This document shows, piece after piece, positions 1 through 7,522 of a DNA stretch of 64,000 nucleotides. Positions within the stretch are counted from its first letter, which is position 1; each line of letters begins with the position of its first letter. The position numbers were made by a program, and so were the translations under genes. The stretch is from the NCBI RefSeq assembly GCF_900635815.1, contig NZ_LR134173.1, positions 533,501 through 597,500 on the forward strand. The letters run 5' to 3'. A model generated the notes under the pieces. That model did not search any database, was not told the origin of the DNA, and worked only from the letters and a program-made list of their open reading frames with translations. Origin of the DNA: Legionella cherrii (GTDB taxonomy: Bacteria; Pseudomonadota; Gammaproteobacteria; Legionellales; Legionellaceae).

Positions 1-12
1 TGGAGAAAATGC

Positions 13-888
13 ATGAAAAAAATAATTCTTTCCTTTGGATTGATGCTCCCTTTGACAAGCTTTGCTGTGGACAACACAGAGCTTGCTCAGTTCTATTTTT
101 CCAAAACCATACCGCTACTGTCGAATCAGGAAAAGCAGGCTTTAAGCATTGCAGAAGAATGGCAGAAAGGGGATAAAACCAGCAAACCGTTTCATTCCGC
201 AGATGGTTCGGTCAGTTTTGTTTATGGTTCGGGTCAAACCCGAGTGGTATGTGCGCCATTACAGGTTTGCGACATTGCGTTACAGCCAGGGGAACAACTG
301 AACGATATGAATGTTGGCGATCCACGTTTTCTCGTTGAGCCTTCCATTACCGGTTCAGGCATGGAGGAGCAAATCCATCTGTTAATCAAACCCAAAGATG
401 TTGGACTGGATACTTCTTTAGTCGTTACTACAGACCGAAGAACCTATCATTTCAGGTTGAAGTCCGACCCAAACGATTTTATGCCCTATGTCTCCTTTAC
501 TTATCCAGAGGATGCAAAAGCAAAATGGCGTTTGATTCAGCACATGCAAGCAGAACGGCGAAAAGCCAATACCTTCACTGAAACCCACGAATATCTTGGC
601 GATCTTCATTTCAATTACAGGATACAAGGCAATTCCCGATTGAAACCGGTTCGAGTGTATAACAATGGCGTAAAAACCATTATTGAAATGCCGACAAGCT
701 TATCTGAACGCGAAGCCCCTGCCCTGCTGGTCTTAAGAAATGGGGGTTTGTTTAAAAAACCAGAATCAGTGATGGTCAATTATCGCCTGCAAGGCTGCCG
801 ATATATTGTTGATAGTGTGTTCGACAAGGCCATACTGATTATCGGAAGTGGCTCTTCTCAAGAAAAAATTACCATTACGAGGTGCTAG
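13..888 (+). CDS. trbG: P-type conjugative transfer protein TrbG (VirB9 family)
   Basis: This is the periplasmic/outer-membrane component of the mating-pair T4SS, which with TrbH and TrbI forms the envelope-spanning core complex. The 291-residue protein has an N-terminal signal peptide (MKK, then a hydrophobic stretch ending at SFA near residue 18). The middle (about 75-155) is the VirB9-type beta-rich domain, with the run FVYGSGQTRVV and then a TTDRRTYHFRLKS segment, a typical VirB9/TrbG signature. A ggag ribosome site lies just upstream. The downstream order trbH-I-J-L confirms the assignment. trbF should precede it outside the window. Confidence 0.9.
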   Translation: MKKIILSFGLMLPLTSFAVDNTELAQFYFSKTIPLLSNQEKQALSIAEEWQKGDKTSKPFHSADGSVSFVYGSGQTRVVCAPLQVCDIALQPGEQLNDMNVGDPRFLVEPSITGSGMEEQIHLLIKPKDVGLDTSLVVTTDRRTYHFRLKSDPNDFMPYVSFTYPEDAKAKWRLIQHMQAERRKANTFTETHEYLGDLHFNYRIQGNSRLKPVRVYNNGVKTIIEMPTSLSEREAPALLVLRNGGLFKKPESVMVNYRLQGCRYIVDSVFDKAILIIGSGSSQEKITITRC

Positions 889-890
889 AG

Positions 891-1301
891 ATGAAGAATT
901 TAGGTGTTTTATTGTTGGTAATTGTTTTGTCGAGCTGCGCAAACATGCCATATGGAAATTTTACCGTTGCCTCTCAGAGCAAAGAGATTTATTTGGCTCA
1001 AGATGCTGCAACCCAGCTCACGGAAGTGTATCCTCCGGCGCAAAATACATTTTATATCAGTCAAAAAGTCAGTGATGGTTTTGGCATTCATTTGATTCAT
1101 GAACTGCGCAACAAAGGCTACGGGGTGATTGAAAGCGTCCAACCAAGACAAAAAGCAAATTTGTTTTATGTGGTTGATGAGGTTCGAAAAGGCTCTCTTT
1201 ATCGAGTCAGTCTGTATGTCGGCTCGCACACATTAAGCAGGGTCTATGTCAAAACTAAGGAACACATCGCTCCAGCAAGCCCATGGTCACACAAGGAGTA
1301 A
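891..1301 (+). CDS. trbH: Conjugal transfer lipoprotein TrbH
   Basis: A small outer-membrane lipoprotein (136 residues) found between trbG and trbI in IncP-type systems. The lipobox is LSSC after a short hydrophobic signal, so the mature protein would begin at the Cys near residue 16. I chose the ATG at 891, preceded by an AGG-type site about 8 bases upstream, over an upstream in-frame GTG at 882 that overlaps the trbG stop. The stop at 1299-1301 is part of the ribosome site region of trbI, so the three genes are probably translationally coupled. Identity rests on position and lipoprotein character more than on sequence motifs. Confidence 0.75.
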   Translation: MKNLGVLLLVIVLSSCANMPYGNFTVASQSKEIYLAQDAATQLTEVYPPAQNTFYISQKVSDGFGIHLIHELRNKGYGVIESVQPRQKANLFYVVDEVRKGSLYRVSLYVGSHTLSRVYVKTKEHIAPASPWSHKE

Positions 1302-1305
1302 CAAA

Positions 1306-2550
1306 ATGAACCCAAACATCGATTTATTATCACCGAATAGTTCACCGCAAAAACTCAAAACAGCAGGAGTCAAGCGTGTGAATAACCTCCCTTTAGTGAT
1401 AGCCATTGGCGTGTTGACTCTTTTTGTCGTGTTAATCGTCTTTGTTGCCCATAAGAGAGCCAATGCACAAAACCAAACCCCAGAGATTATAAAGGTCACG
1501 GGACAGAAGAAAAATAACATGAATCTGGCCAATGAAATCGTTGGAAATCACAAAACCGGTGTGTTGCCTGCGTCCAATGAGACACTCATTATCAATCATG
1601 AGCCAGTACTAGAGTTACCTGTGAATCAAAACTTCCCTCAAAAACAAGACATGGATAGTCAAAATGTATCGGACACAGAGCTGGAACGAATTCGTCAGGA
1701 AAAAACACAAGCATTTGAAGAAGCAGTCAAAGCAAAAACATCAATTATGGTTGATAATCCTCGCCTGAATACCAGGGAAAATACAACGACACACCGAGCC
1801 AATTCTGTTGGCACATTGGATGTTGATGGCGGCAGTTCCTTTAAAGAGCAACTGTTCGACGGGCAACCAAATGCCAGACCGATGCCACAAACCTTGGGCG
1901 GTGAGGAAAATGAAATGCGCTGGCATTTAAATTCACGACTTGAAAATCCCAACAGTCGATATGAGTTAAGAACTGGAAGCGTCATTCCTGGAGTAATGAT
2001 CAGTGGTATTTCTTCTGAACTGCCCGGGCAAATCATCGGTCAAGTCTCCCAGAACGTTTATGATACAGCGACAGGTCAACATCTTTTAATCCCTCAAGGT
2101 ACAAAGATTTTTGGCCTTTATTCCAGTGAGGTGAGCTTTGGTCAGAATTCGGTACTGGTAGCTTGGCAACGTCTTATTTTTCCAGATGGAAAAGCTTTGG
2201 ATATTGGTTCCATGCCAGGAGCTGATAGTGCCGGTTTCGCAGGCTTTCGTGATAAAGCTAATAATCATTATTTACGAATTTATGGTTCAGCCCTTTTGAT
2301 GTCCGGCATCGTTGGGGGAATCAGTTACAGTCAAAATAGTAATCAGTCCAATCAGTATGGGTTTAGCCCCCCTACAGCGGGCAGTGTATTAAGTCAGGCA
2401 TTAGGTCAACAGCTAGGCGAAGTAACGTCACAACTGGTGGCAAAAAATCTGAATGTAGCACCGACTCTAAACATTCGTCCGGGTTATCGATTCAACATTA
2501 TTGTCGTAAAAGATTTAACTTTTAGAAAGCCCTACCGGCAGTTCAGATAA
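1306..2550 (+). CDS. trbI: TrbI/VirB10-type T4SS channel protein
   Basis: An inner-membrane-anchored protein of about 414 residues that spans the periplasm and links the ATPases to the outer-membrane pore. It shows the VirB10 layout: a short cytoplasmic tail, one membrane helix at residues 28-49, a long Gln/Asn/Pro-rich linker, and a C-terminal beta-barrel domain. The signature VIPGVMISGISSELPGQIIGQVSQNVYDTATG begins this domain near residue 227 (shown here only by its key parts GVMISGI, GQI and QNVYD). A longer in-frame start at 1246 would overlap trbH by 56 bases. The ATG at 1306 has an AAGGAG site 7 bases upstream and is preferred. Confidence 0.92.
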   Translation: MNPNIDLLSPNSSPQKLKTAGVKRVNNLPLVIAIGVLTLFVVLIVFVAHKRANAQNQTPEIIKVTGQKKNNMNLANEIVGNHKTGVLPASNETLIINHEPVLELPVNQNFPQKQDMDSQNVSDTELERIRQEKTQAFEEAVKAKTSIMVDNPRLNTRENTTTHRANSVGTLDVDGGSSFKEQLFDGQPNARPMPQTLGGEENEMRWHLNSRLENPNSRYELRTGSVIPGVMISGISSELPGQIIGQVSQNVYDTATGQHLLIPQGTKIFGLYSSEVSFGQNSVLVAWQRLIFPDGKALDIGSMPGADSAGFAGFRDKANNHYLRIYGSALLMSGIVGGISYSQNSNQSNQYGFSPPTAGSVLSQALGQQLGEVTSQLVAKNLNVAPTLNIRPGYRFNIIVVKDLTFRKPYRQFR

Positions 2551-2568
2551 CAAAAAAGAGGAACTGTG

Positions 2569-3306
2569 ATGAAACTTCGAATCCTGTTTGTTTATTTATG
2601 GACATTTAATGCCTTCTCCAATATGCCTGTATTTGATTTACCCAATTACGTACAAAATGGAAAAATGCTACTGAATCAGATTAAAGAGTATAAAACTCAG
2701 GTTGATCAATACAACAACCAGATTCAGCAATATCAAAACATGCTGGATAACACCAAATCACTCACATCGTTTCAGTGGGACAATGCCAATGGGGTAATAG
2801 ATAATCTGCTTGAATCGACCGATACGATTGATTATTACAAACAGGAAGCAGGTAGCCTCCAGAGTTACCTGGATAGGTATCAAAGTCAGGAATATTATCA
2901 AAAAACCCCCTGCTTTAATGGCAGTAACCAGTGTAGTCCCGAAGAAATCCAGAAAATAAGGCAAAGTAAACTATCAGCTTCTGTTGCTCAAAAACGAGCT
3001 AACGATGCCATGCTCAAGGGAATTGATAAACAACAGCAAAGCTTAAAGGAAGACTCTGTGAAACTGCGCACCTTGCAATCTCAGGCTCAAACTGCCCAGG
3101 GGCAAAAACAAGCGCTCCAGGCTGCCTCGCAACTGGCAAGTCAACAATCCCATCAACTGCTTCAAATAAGAGGACTTTTATTAGCACAACAAAGCGCACA
3201 AACCACAAAAGATGCTGCAGCCGCGAATAAAGAAGCCATACAAAACGCTGCTGATGAGCGTTTTAGATCGGGCAGCTACCATAAAAGTTCAGGTAAAAAA
3301 TGGTAA
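2569..3306 (+). CDS. trbJ: P-type conjugative transfer protein TrbJ (VirB5-like)
   Basis: A periplasmic, pilus-associated, minor-pilin-like protein of 245 residues. The signal peptide is followed by PVFDLPNYVQNG, typical of the TrbJ N-terminus, then long heptad-type Gln-rich helices (residues 25-60 and 145-225) that suggest coiled coils. Two Cys near 110-120 could form a disulfide. The chosen ATG follows a GAGG site, with an overlapping GTG three bases upstream. The protein ends in GSYxKSSGxKW, a tail shared with the lipoprotein encoded just downstream. Confidence 0.88.
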   Translation: MKLRILFVYLWTFNAFSNMPVFDLPNYVQNGKMLLNQIKEYKTQVDQYNNQIQQYQNMLDNTKSLTSFQWDNANGVIDNLLESTDTIDYYKQEAGSLQSYLDRYQSQEYYQKTPCFNGSNQCSPEEIQKIRQSKLSASVAQKRANDAMLKGIDKQQQSLKEDSVKLRTLQSQAQTAQGQKQALQAASQLASQQSHQLLQIRGLLLAQQSAQTTKDAAAANKEAIQNAADERFRSGSYHKSSGKKW

Positions 3307-3333
3307 CTCATTTATAACAAGAGGAAGACAACA

Positions 3334-3546
3334 ATGAAACGATTAGGATTATCCATAGCACTTTTAGCATTCCTGCTTACAGGCTGTGACAGCGCTGAAA
3401 CGAAAGCAAGAAAGAAGGCTGAGCATCTCGCATCATTCACCTGCGACAGCTCCAAAGAAGGTAGGACCGCTGATGAGCTGCAGGCCATAGCGGATGCTTG
3501 TTTTAAAGGCGGAAGTTACTCCAAAAGCTCAGGTATAAAGTGGTAA
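3334..3546 (+). CDS. Small TrbK/Eex-like lipoprotein
   Basis: A 70-residue predicted lipoprotein: lipobox LLTGC with Cys18, then a charged mature part with two further Cys (near residues 37 and 56). It sits exactly where IncP plasmids carry the entry-exclusion lipoprotein gene trbK, between trbJ and trbL, and has an AGAGGAAG ribosome site. Entry exclusion is therefore the most likely role, but sequence identity to known TrbK cannot be judged here. Its last residues, GSYSKSSGIKW, match the end of TrbJ. Confidence 0.7.
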   Translation: MKRLGLSIALLAFLLTGCDSAETKARKKAEHLASFTCDSSKEGRTADELQAIADACFKGGSYSKSSGIKW

Positions 3547-3550
3547 TCCT

Positions 3551-4933
3551 ATGAAAAAAAAGACACTCGCTTATTTAATCGTATTCTTTTTAATTGGGTT
3601 TTCCGTGTCCGCCCATGCACAAGGCATGGACAGCAGGGATTTGCTGGATAATATTCTGTATCGTTTTTCCAGTACAGCCTCTACATGGAGCCAAACCCTA
3701 TTAAGTTATGCTCGATACCTCTTCTGGTCTCTGGCATTAATCAGCATGGTATGGACCTATGGTCTCATGTCATTACGAAGAGCTGATATTCAGGAGTTTA
3801 TGGCTGAAACGGTTCGATTTTTAGTGGTTGTCGGTTTTTTCTATTGGATTTTGGATAATGGACCTGCCATTGCCAGCGCAATCATCGATTCCATGCGACA
3901 ACTTGCAGCCAAAGCTTCAGGAATTGATACGCACATTTCCCCCTCTGACATTATTGACGTAGGTTTTGATATTGTCTCAAAAGCAATTGATAACTCCTCC
4001 CTCTGGTCCCCGGCAGCAACCACGGTGGGACTAATCGTTGCCGGGGTGATTCTGGTCGTCTTGGCACTGGTCAGTATTAACATGCTGATTATTCTGATTA
4101 CCGCCTGGATTTTAACCTACGGCGGCATCATTTTATTAGGCTTTGGTGGCGGACGCTGGACTTGCGATATCGCGATTCAATACTACAAAACGGTGCTTGG
4201 TATTGCATTACAGGCATTTGCCATGATTTTGATTATTGGTATCGGTAAGTCTTTTGTCGACCAATATTATGCCGCTATGGCAAAAGACATTCTGTTAAAA
4301 GAAATGTTTGTGATGCTCGTTGTGGCCATTCTTTTGTTGATATTGACTAATAAAATCCCTCCTGTCCTTGCCAACATTGTATCTGGTGGTGGCGGAGGCA
4401 GCGGGGGTATTGGCCTGGGTGGTTCTTTAGGTGTTGCCGGCATTGCAGGTGCCGCTTTGGCAAGCAGCGCGGGAGCTGTCAGCGCTCAAAGTGCAGGGGG
4501 TTTATCCGCTCTTCATGCGGCATTCAAAGCAGCCTCCCAAAGTATGGGGACTGGTGATTTAGGTTCTGCTTCAGATGGCAATGCCAGTTCCAAAACCGGT
4601 AGTTTAGCACAAGCCATGGGACAGGCTTCAACATTCGCCGGTTCGTTTGGCTCTCATTTGGCATCAGGGGCATTTGATGTAGCGCGTGAAAAGGCGAACA
4701 CTATGAAGGAGGCAATTGCTGCAACAGTGGCCGAAACTACCGGTGGGAAAATTGCCGATGCAATTCATCAACAGGTGGAATCACAAAACGATTTATCACT
4801 ATCTGAACATCAGGACTCAGCATTTCAAAACATTACGTCGATAGGTGTCCCTGAAGGAAATTTCAGTTCTGGAGAAAATGACGATGAAGTCAGCCATTTT
4901 GTCAATCGCAAAGCTTCTGGAGACAACCTATGA
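3551..4933 (+). CDS. trbL: P-type conjugative transfer protein TrbL (VirB6-like)
   Basis: A polytopic inner-membrane component of the T4SS, 460 residues. It has a signal peptide, then five to six membrane helices between about 40 and 270, including the characteristic GGIILLGFGGGRWT segment near residue 195. A Gly-rich hinge (about 278-300) leads to a soluble Ala/Ser/Gly-rich C-terminal half. The length fits the TrbL family. The last four bases, ATGA, overlap the start of traG, which indicates coupled translation. Confidence 0.92.
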   Translation: MKKKTLAYLIVFFLIGFSVSAHAQGMDSRDLLDNILYRFSSTASTWSQTLLSYARYLFWSLALISMVWTYGLMSLRRADIQEFMAETVRFLVVVGFFYWILDNGPAIASAIIDSMRQLAAKASGIDTHISPSDIIDVGFDIVSKAIDNSSLWSPAATTVGLIVAGVILVVLALVSINMLIILITAWILTYGGIILLGFGGGRWTCDIAIQYYKTVLGIALQAFAMILIIGIGKSFVDQYYAAMAKDILLKEMFVMLVVAILLLILTNKIPPVLANIVSGGGGGSGGIGLGGSLGVAGIAGAALASSAGAVSAQSAGGLSALHAAFKAASQSMGTGDLGSASDGNASSKTGSLAQAMGQASTFAGSFGSHLASGAFDVAREKANTMKEAIAATVAETTGGKIADAIHQQVESQNDLSLSEHQDSAFQNITSIGVPEGNFSSGENDDEVSHFVNRKASGDNL

Positions 4934-6819
4934 ATCTGAATAAGCCTAATAAATCTATTGGCCCACAGGTAAGGCAAAAACAGGATAACAAGAAAACCAT
5001 ACGACTCATTGGAATGATTATTCTGGGGTTTTTAATCAGCCTGGAAATTGGCACACAATATGTGGCTTATAAGTTTCATTATCACAATAGTTTAGGTTTT
5101 TCATTAGCGCATGTTTATCTACCCTGGAAGCTGCTCTGGTGGAACATGAACTATCATCATTACCATCCCGAATATTTTAATGCCGCCTTTGGCATGGTGG
5201 TGATGAGCAGCTGCTTTTTTTTGATGATGCTGTTGTTCGCCAGTCGCCATTTTAAAAAAGAAAACATCAGCGAATACCTTCACGGTTCAGCCAGATGGGC
5301 GAATATGGATGATTTAAAAGATGCTGGTTTGCTTTCCCAAGAGGAAGGTGTTTATGTTGGGGCTATTGAAGACAAGCATGGAGAGATTCACTATTTGCGC
5401 CATAATGGACCGGAGCATGTTTTAACTTATGCGCCCACGCGCTCAGGCAAAGGTGTGGGCCTTGTAATCCCTACCCTTTTATCGTGGAAACACTCCTGTG
5501 TCATTACCGATTTAAAAGGTGAACTTTGGGCATGTACTTCCGGCTGGAGACAAAAGCATGCCAACAACAAAGTGATTCGCTTTGAACCGGCAACATTAAC
5601 TGGTTCAGCCCGTTGGAATCCGCTTGATGAAATCAGAGTGGGTACGGAATCAGAGGTGGGTGACGTACAAAATCTGGCAACACTTGTGGTTGATCCTGAT
5701 GGTAAAGGATTAGAAACGCACTGGCAGAAAACCTCACAAGCCCTTTTGGTTGGTTTTATCCTGCATGCGATTTACAAACTGAACAACCAGGGGGAACCGG
5801 CTACATTTCCCAACATTGACCGGATGCTGGTGGATCCCAATATTAATATTGCGGACCTACTCATTGAAATGACCCAATACCCCCATATCGAGGGCAAAAC
5901 CCATCCTGTTATTTCTGCCTCCGCCCGTGACATGATAGACCGACCCGAGGAAGAAGCAGGTTCCGTATTATCCACTTTAAAATCTTATCTGGCGTTATAC
6001 CGCGATCCAGTAGTAGCACATAATGTCTCGGCTTCTGATTTTTGCATCCGCGATTTGATGAACCATGAAAGTCCGGTGAGCCTCTATATAGTGACTCAAC
6101 CCAATGATAAGGCAAGGCTTCAACCTCTGGTTCGAGTCATGATTAATATGATAGTGAGGCTATTGGCTGACAAAATGGAGTTTGAGCGTGTATCGGATGA
6201 TAAAGGCTTATCCTATGTCAGAACGAAAAAAACGTATAAACATCGGCTGCTTTGCATGATTGATGAATTTCCAAGCCTTGGAAAACTCGATATTCTGCAA
6301 GAGTCATTAGCCTTTGTTGCAGGTTATGGTTTAAAGTTTTACTTAATTTGTCAGGACATCAATCAACTTAAAAGCCGTGAACGGGGTTATGGTCCTGATG
6401 AAACCATCACCTCTAATTGCCATATCCAAAATGCTTATCCTCCCAACCGGGTTGAAACAGCAGAACATCTTTCCAAGCTGACCGGCCAGACGACCATTGT
6501 TAAAGAACACATCACCACCAGCGGTAAACGATTTTCGACGTTCTTGAATCAAATATCAAAAACGGTTCAAGAAATATCAAGACCCCTTTTAACCGTGGAT
6601 GAATGCCTGCGAATGCCAGGACCTAAAAAGGATGTCAATGGCTTGATTGTTGAAGCTGGGGATATGGTGGTTTATGCGGCCGGCTTTCCTGCGATTTATG
6701 GAAAACAGCCGCTTTATTTTAAAGATCCGGCCTTCATGGCAAGAGCCTCTGTGGAGGCCCCTGTTCACTCAGATATTTTGCGTACCCGTTTAAGTGACGA
6801 GGAGCGTATCAAGTTATGA
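4930..6819 (+). CDS. traG: Type IV coupling protein TraG/VirD4
   Basis: A hexameric ATPase that docks the relaxosome to the secretion channel. The 629-residue protein has two N-terminal membrane helices (about 25-50 and 80-100). The nucleotide-binding domain follows, with Walker A APTRSGKGVG (residues 168-177) and Walker B LLCMIDEFPSLG with Asp445-Glu446. The motif ITDLKGELW near 195 is typical of TraG/VirD4. It overlaps trbL by four bases and the following traF by four bases. Placing traG after trbL rather than beside traF in a separate tra operon merges the RP4 Tra1 and Tra2 modules. Confidence 0.95.
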   Translation: MNLNKPNKSIGPQVRQKQDNKKTIRLIGMIILGFLISLEIGTQYVAYKFHYHNSLGFSLAHVYLPWKLLWWNMNYHHYHPEYFNAAFGMVVMSSCFFLMMLLFASRHFKKENISEYLHGSARWANMDDLKDAGLLSQEEGVYVGAIEDKHGEIHYLRHNGPEHVLTYAPTRSGKGVGLVIPTLLSWKHSCVITDLKGELWACTSGWRQKHANNKVIRFEPATLTGSARWNPLDEIRVGTESEVGDVQNLATLVVDPDGKGLETHWQKTSQALLVGFILHAIYKLNNQGEPATFPNIDRMLVDPNINIADLLIEMTQYPHIEGKTHPVISASARDMIDRPEEEAGSVLSTLKSYLALYRDPVVAHNVSASDFCIRDLMNHESPVSLYIVTQPNDKARLQPLVRVMINMIVRLLADKMEFERVSDDKGLSYVRTKKTYKHRLLCMIDEFPSLGKLDILQESLAFVAGYGLKFYLICQDINQLKSRERGYGPDETITSNCHIQNAYPPNRVETAEHLSKLTGQTTIVKEHITTSGKRFSTFLNQISKTVQEISRPLLTVDECLRMPGPKKDVNGLIVEAGDMVVYAAGFPAIYGKQPLYFKDPAFMARASVEAPVHSDILRTRLSDEERIKL

Positions 6820-7361
6820 AAAAACTGTCCATCCTCATCGCTATTGTACTAATCAGTCTTATTGCTGCAGGCGCACTGTTCCATGCCATGGGATTTAGGA
6901 TAAACCTGACCGAATCAATTCCTATAGGTTTATATCGCATCACCAGTGCAGCGCCTATCAAAAATGCCTCGGTGATTTTTTGTCCTGATGACAGGGAATC
7001 ATTCAGGTTAGCACGAAATAGAGGCTATATAGACCATGGTCTTAATTGTGGCGGATATGGTTATTTAATGAAAAAAGTGGTGGCTGTATCTGGTGATACC
7101 CTCTCGGTGACAAATAAAGGGGTTTTTGTGAATCACATGCTAATTCCCTATTCAAAACCAAAGTTACAGGATGGCTTGAACCGGGCATTGCCTCAATTAC
7201 AGGTTACGAATTACCCACTTCAAAAAGATGAAGTCATGACGATGACCAGTCAAAGCGAATGGTCATTTGATGGTCGCTATTATGGTCTTATCCACACGAG
7301 ACAAATCAAGGGAATGCTTACACCCATATGGGTAATTAATAAACGGGAGAACACCACATGA
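6816..7361 (+). CDS. traF: Conjugative transfer signal peptidase TraF (S26 family)
   Basis: A membrane-anchored serine protease that matures and cyclises the pilin in IncP systems. It has 181 residues with one N-terminal membrane helix (about 4-26). The S26 motif SIPIGLY carries the predicted nucleophile Ser34. The KKVVAVSGD motif gives the general-base Lys (Lys86 or Lys87), and a Cys/Gly-rich loop lies between the two. It overlaps traG at its start, and at its end it overlaps the next small ORF (ATGA). Confidence 0.9.
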   Translation: MKKLSILIAIVLISLIAAGALFHAMGFRINLTESIPIGLYRITSAAPIKNASVIFCPDDRESFRLARNRGYIDHGLNCGGYGYLMKKVVAVSGDTLSVTNKGVFVNHMLIPYSKPKLQDGLNRALPQLQVTNYPLQKDEVMTMTSQSEWSFDGRYYGLIHTRQIKGMLTPIWVINKRENTT

Positions 7362-7522
7362 ATCATGAAACCGGGTTAATGGATGTGATTGCAGAACAAT
7401 TCGAGGATTTAGAAGTCCCTGGATTTCTTCTTGAAGTCAGTCCGCTAGAAGCGGACATCATGGGAGCATTTGTAGAAGATGCACTCAATGAAGAAGATGC
7501 GATGGAGGCTATTTATGACTAA
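7358..7522 (+). CDS. Small acidic protein between traF and traC
   Basis: A 54-residue ORF whose ATG overlaps the traF stop (ATGA) and whose end overlaps the start of traC by eight bases. That tight coupling on both sides is the main reason to call it a gene. The product is strongly acidic (about 14 Asp/Glu and almost no basic residues) and has no Cys or membrane segment. I do not recognise a family. A chaperone-like or regulatory partner of the transfer genes is possible but not shown. Confidence 0.6.
   Translation: MNHETGLMDVIAEQFEDLEVPGFLLEVSPLEADIMGAFVEDALNEEDAMEAIYD

Noticed and set aside
848..1075. Rightward 75-codon ORF across the trbG-trbH junction
   Set aside because: It is an out-of-frame shadow of trbH. 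The lipobox and ribosome site support the other frame.
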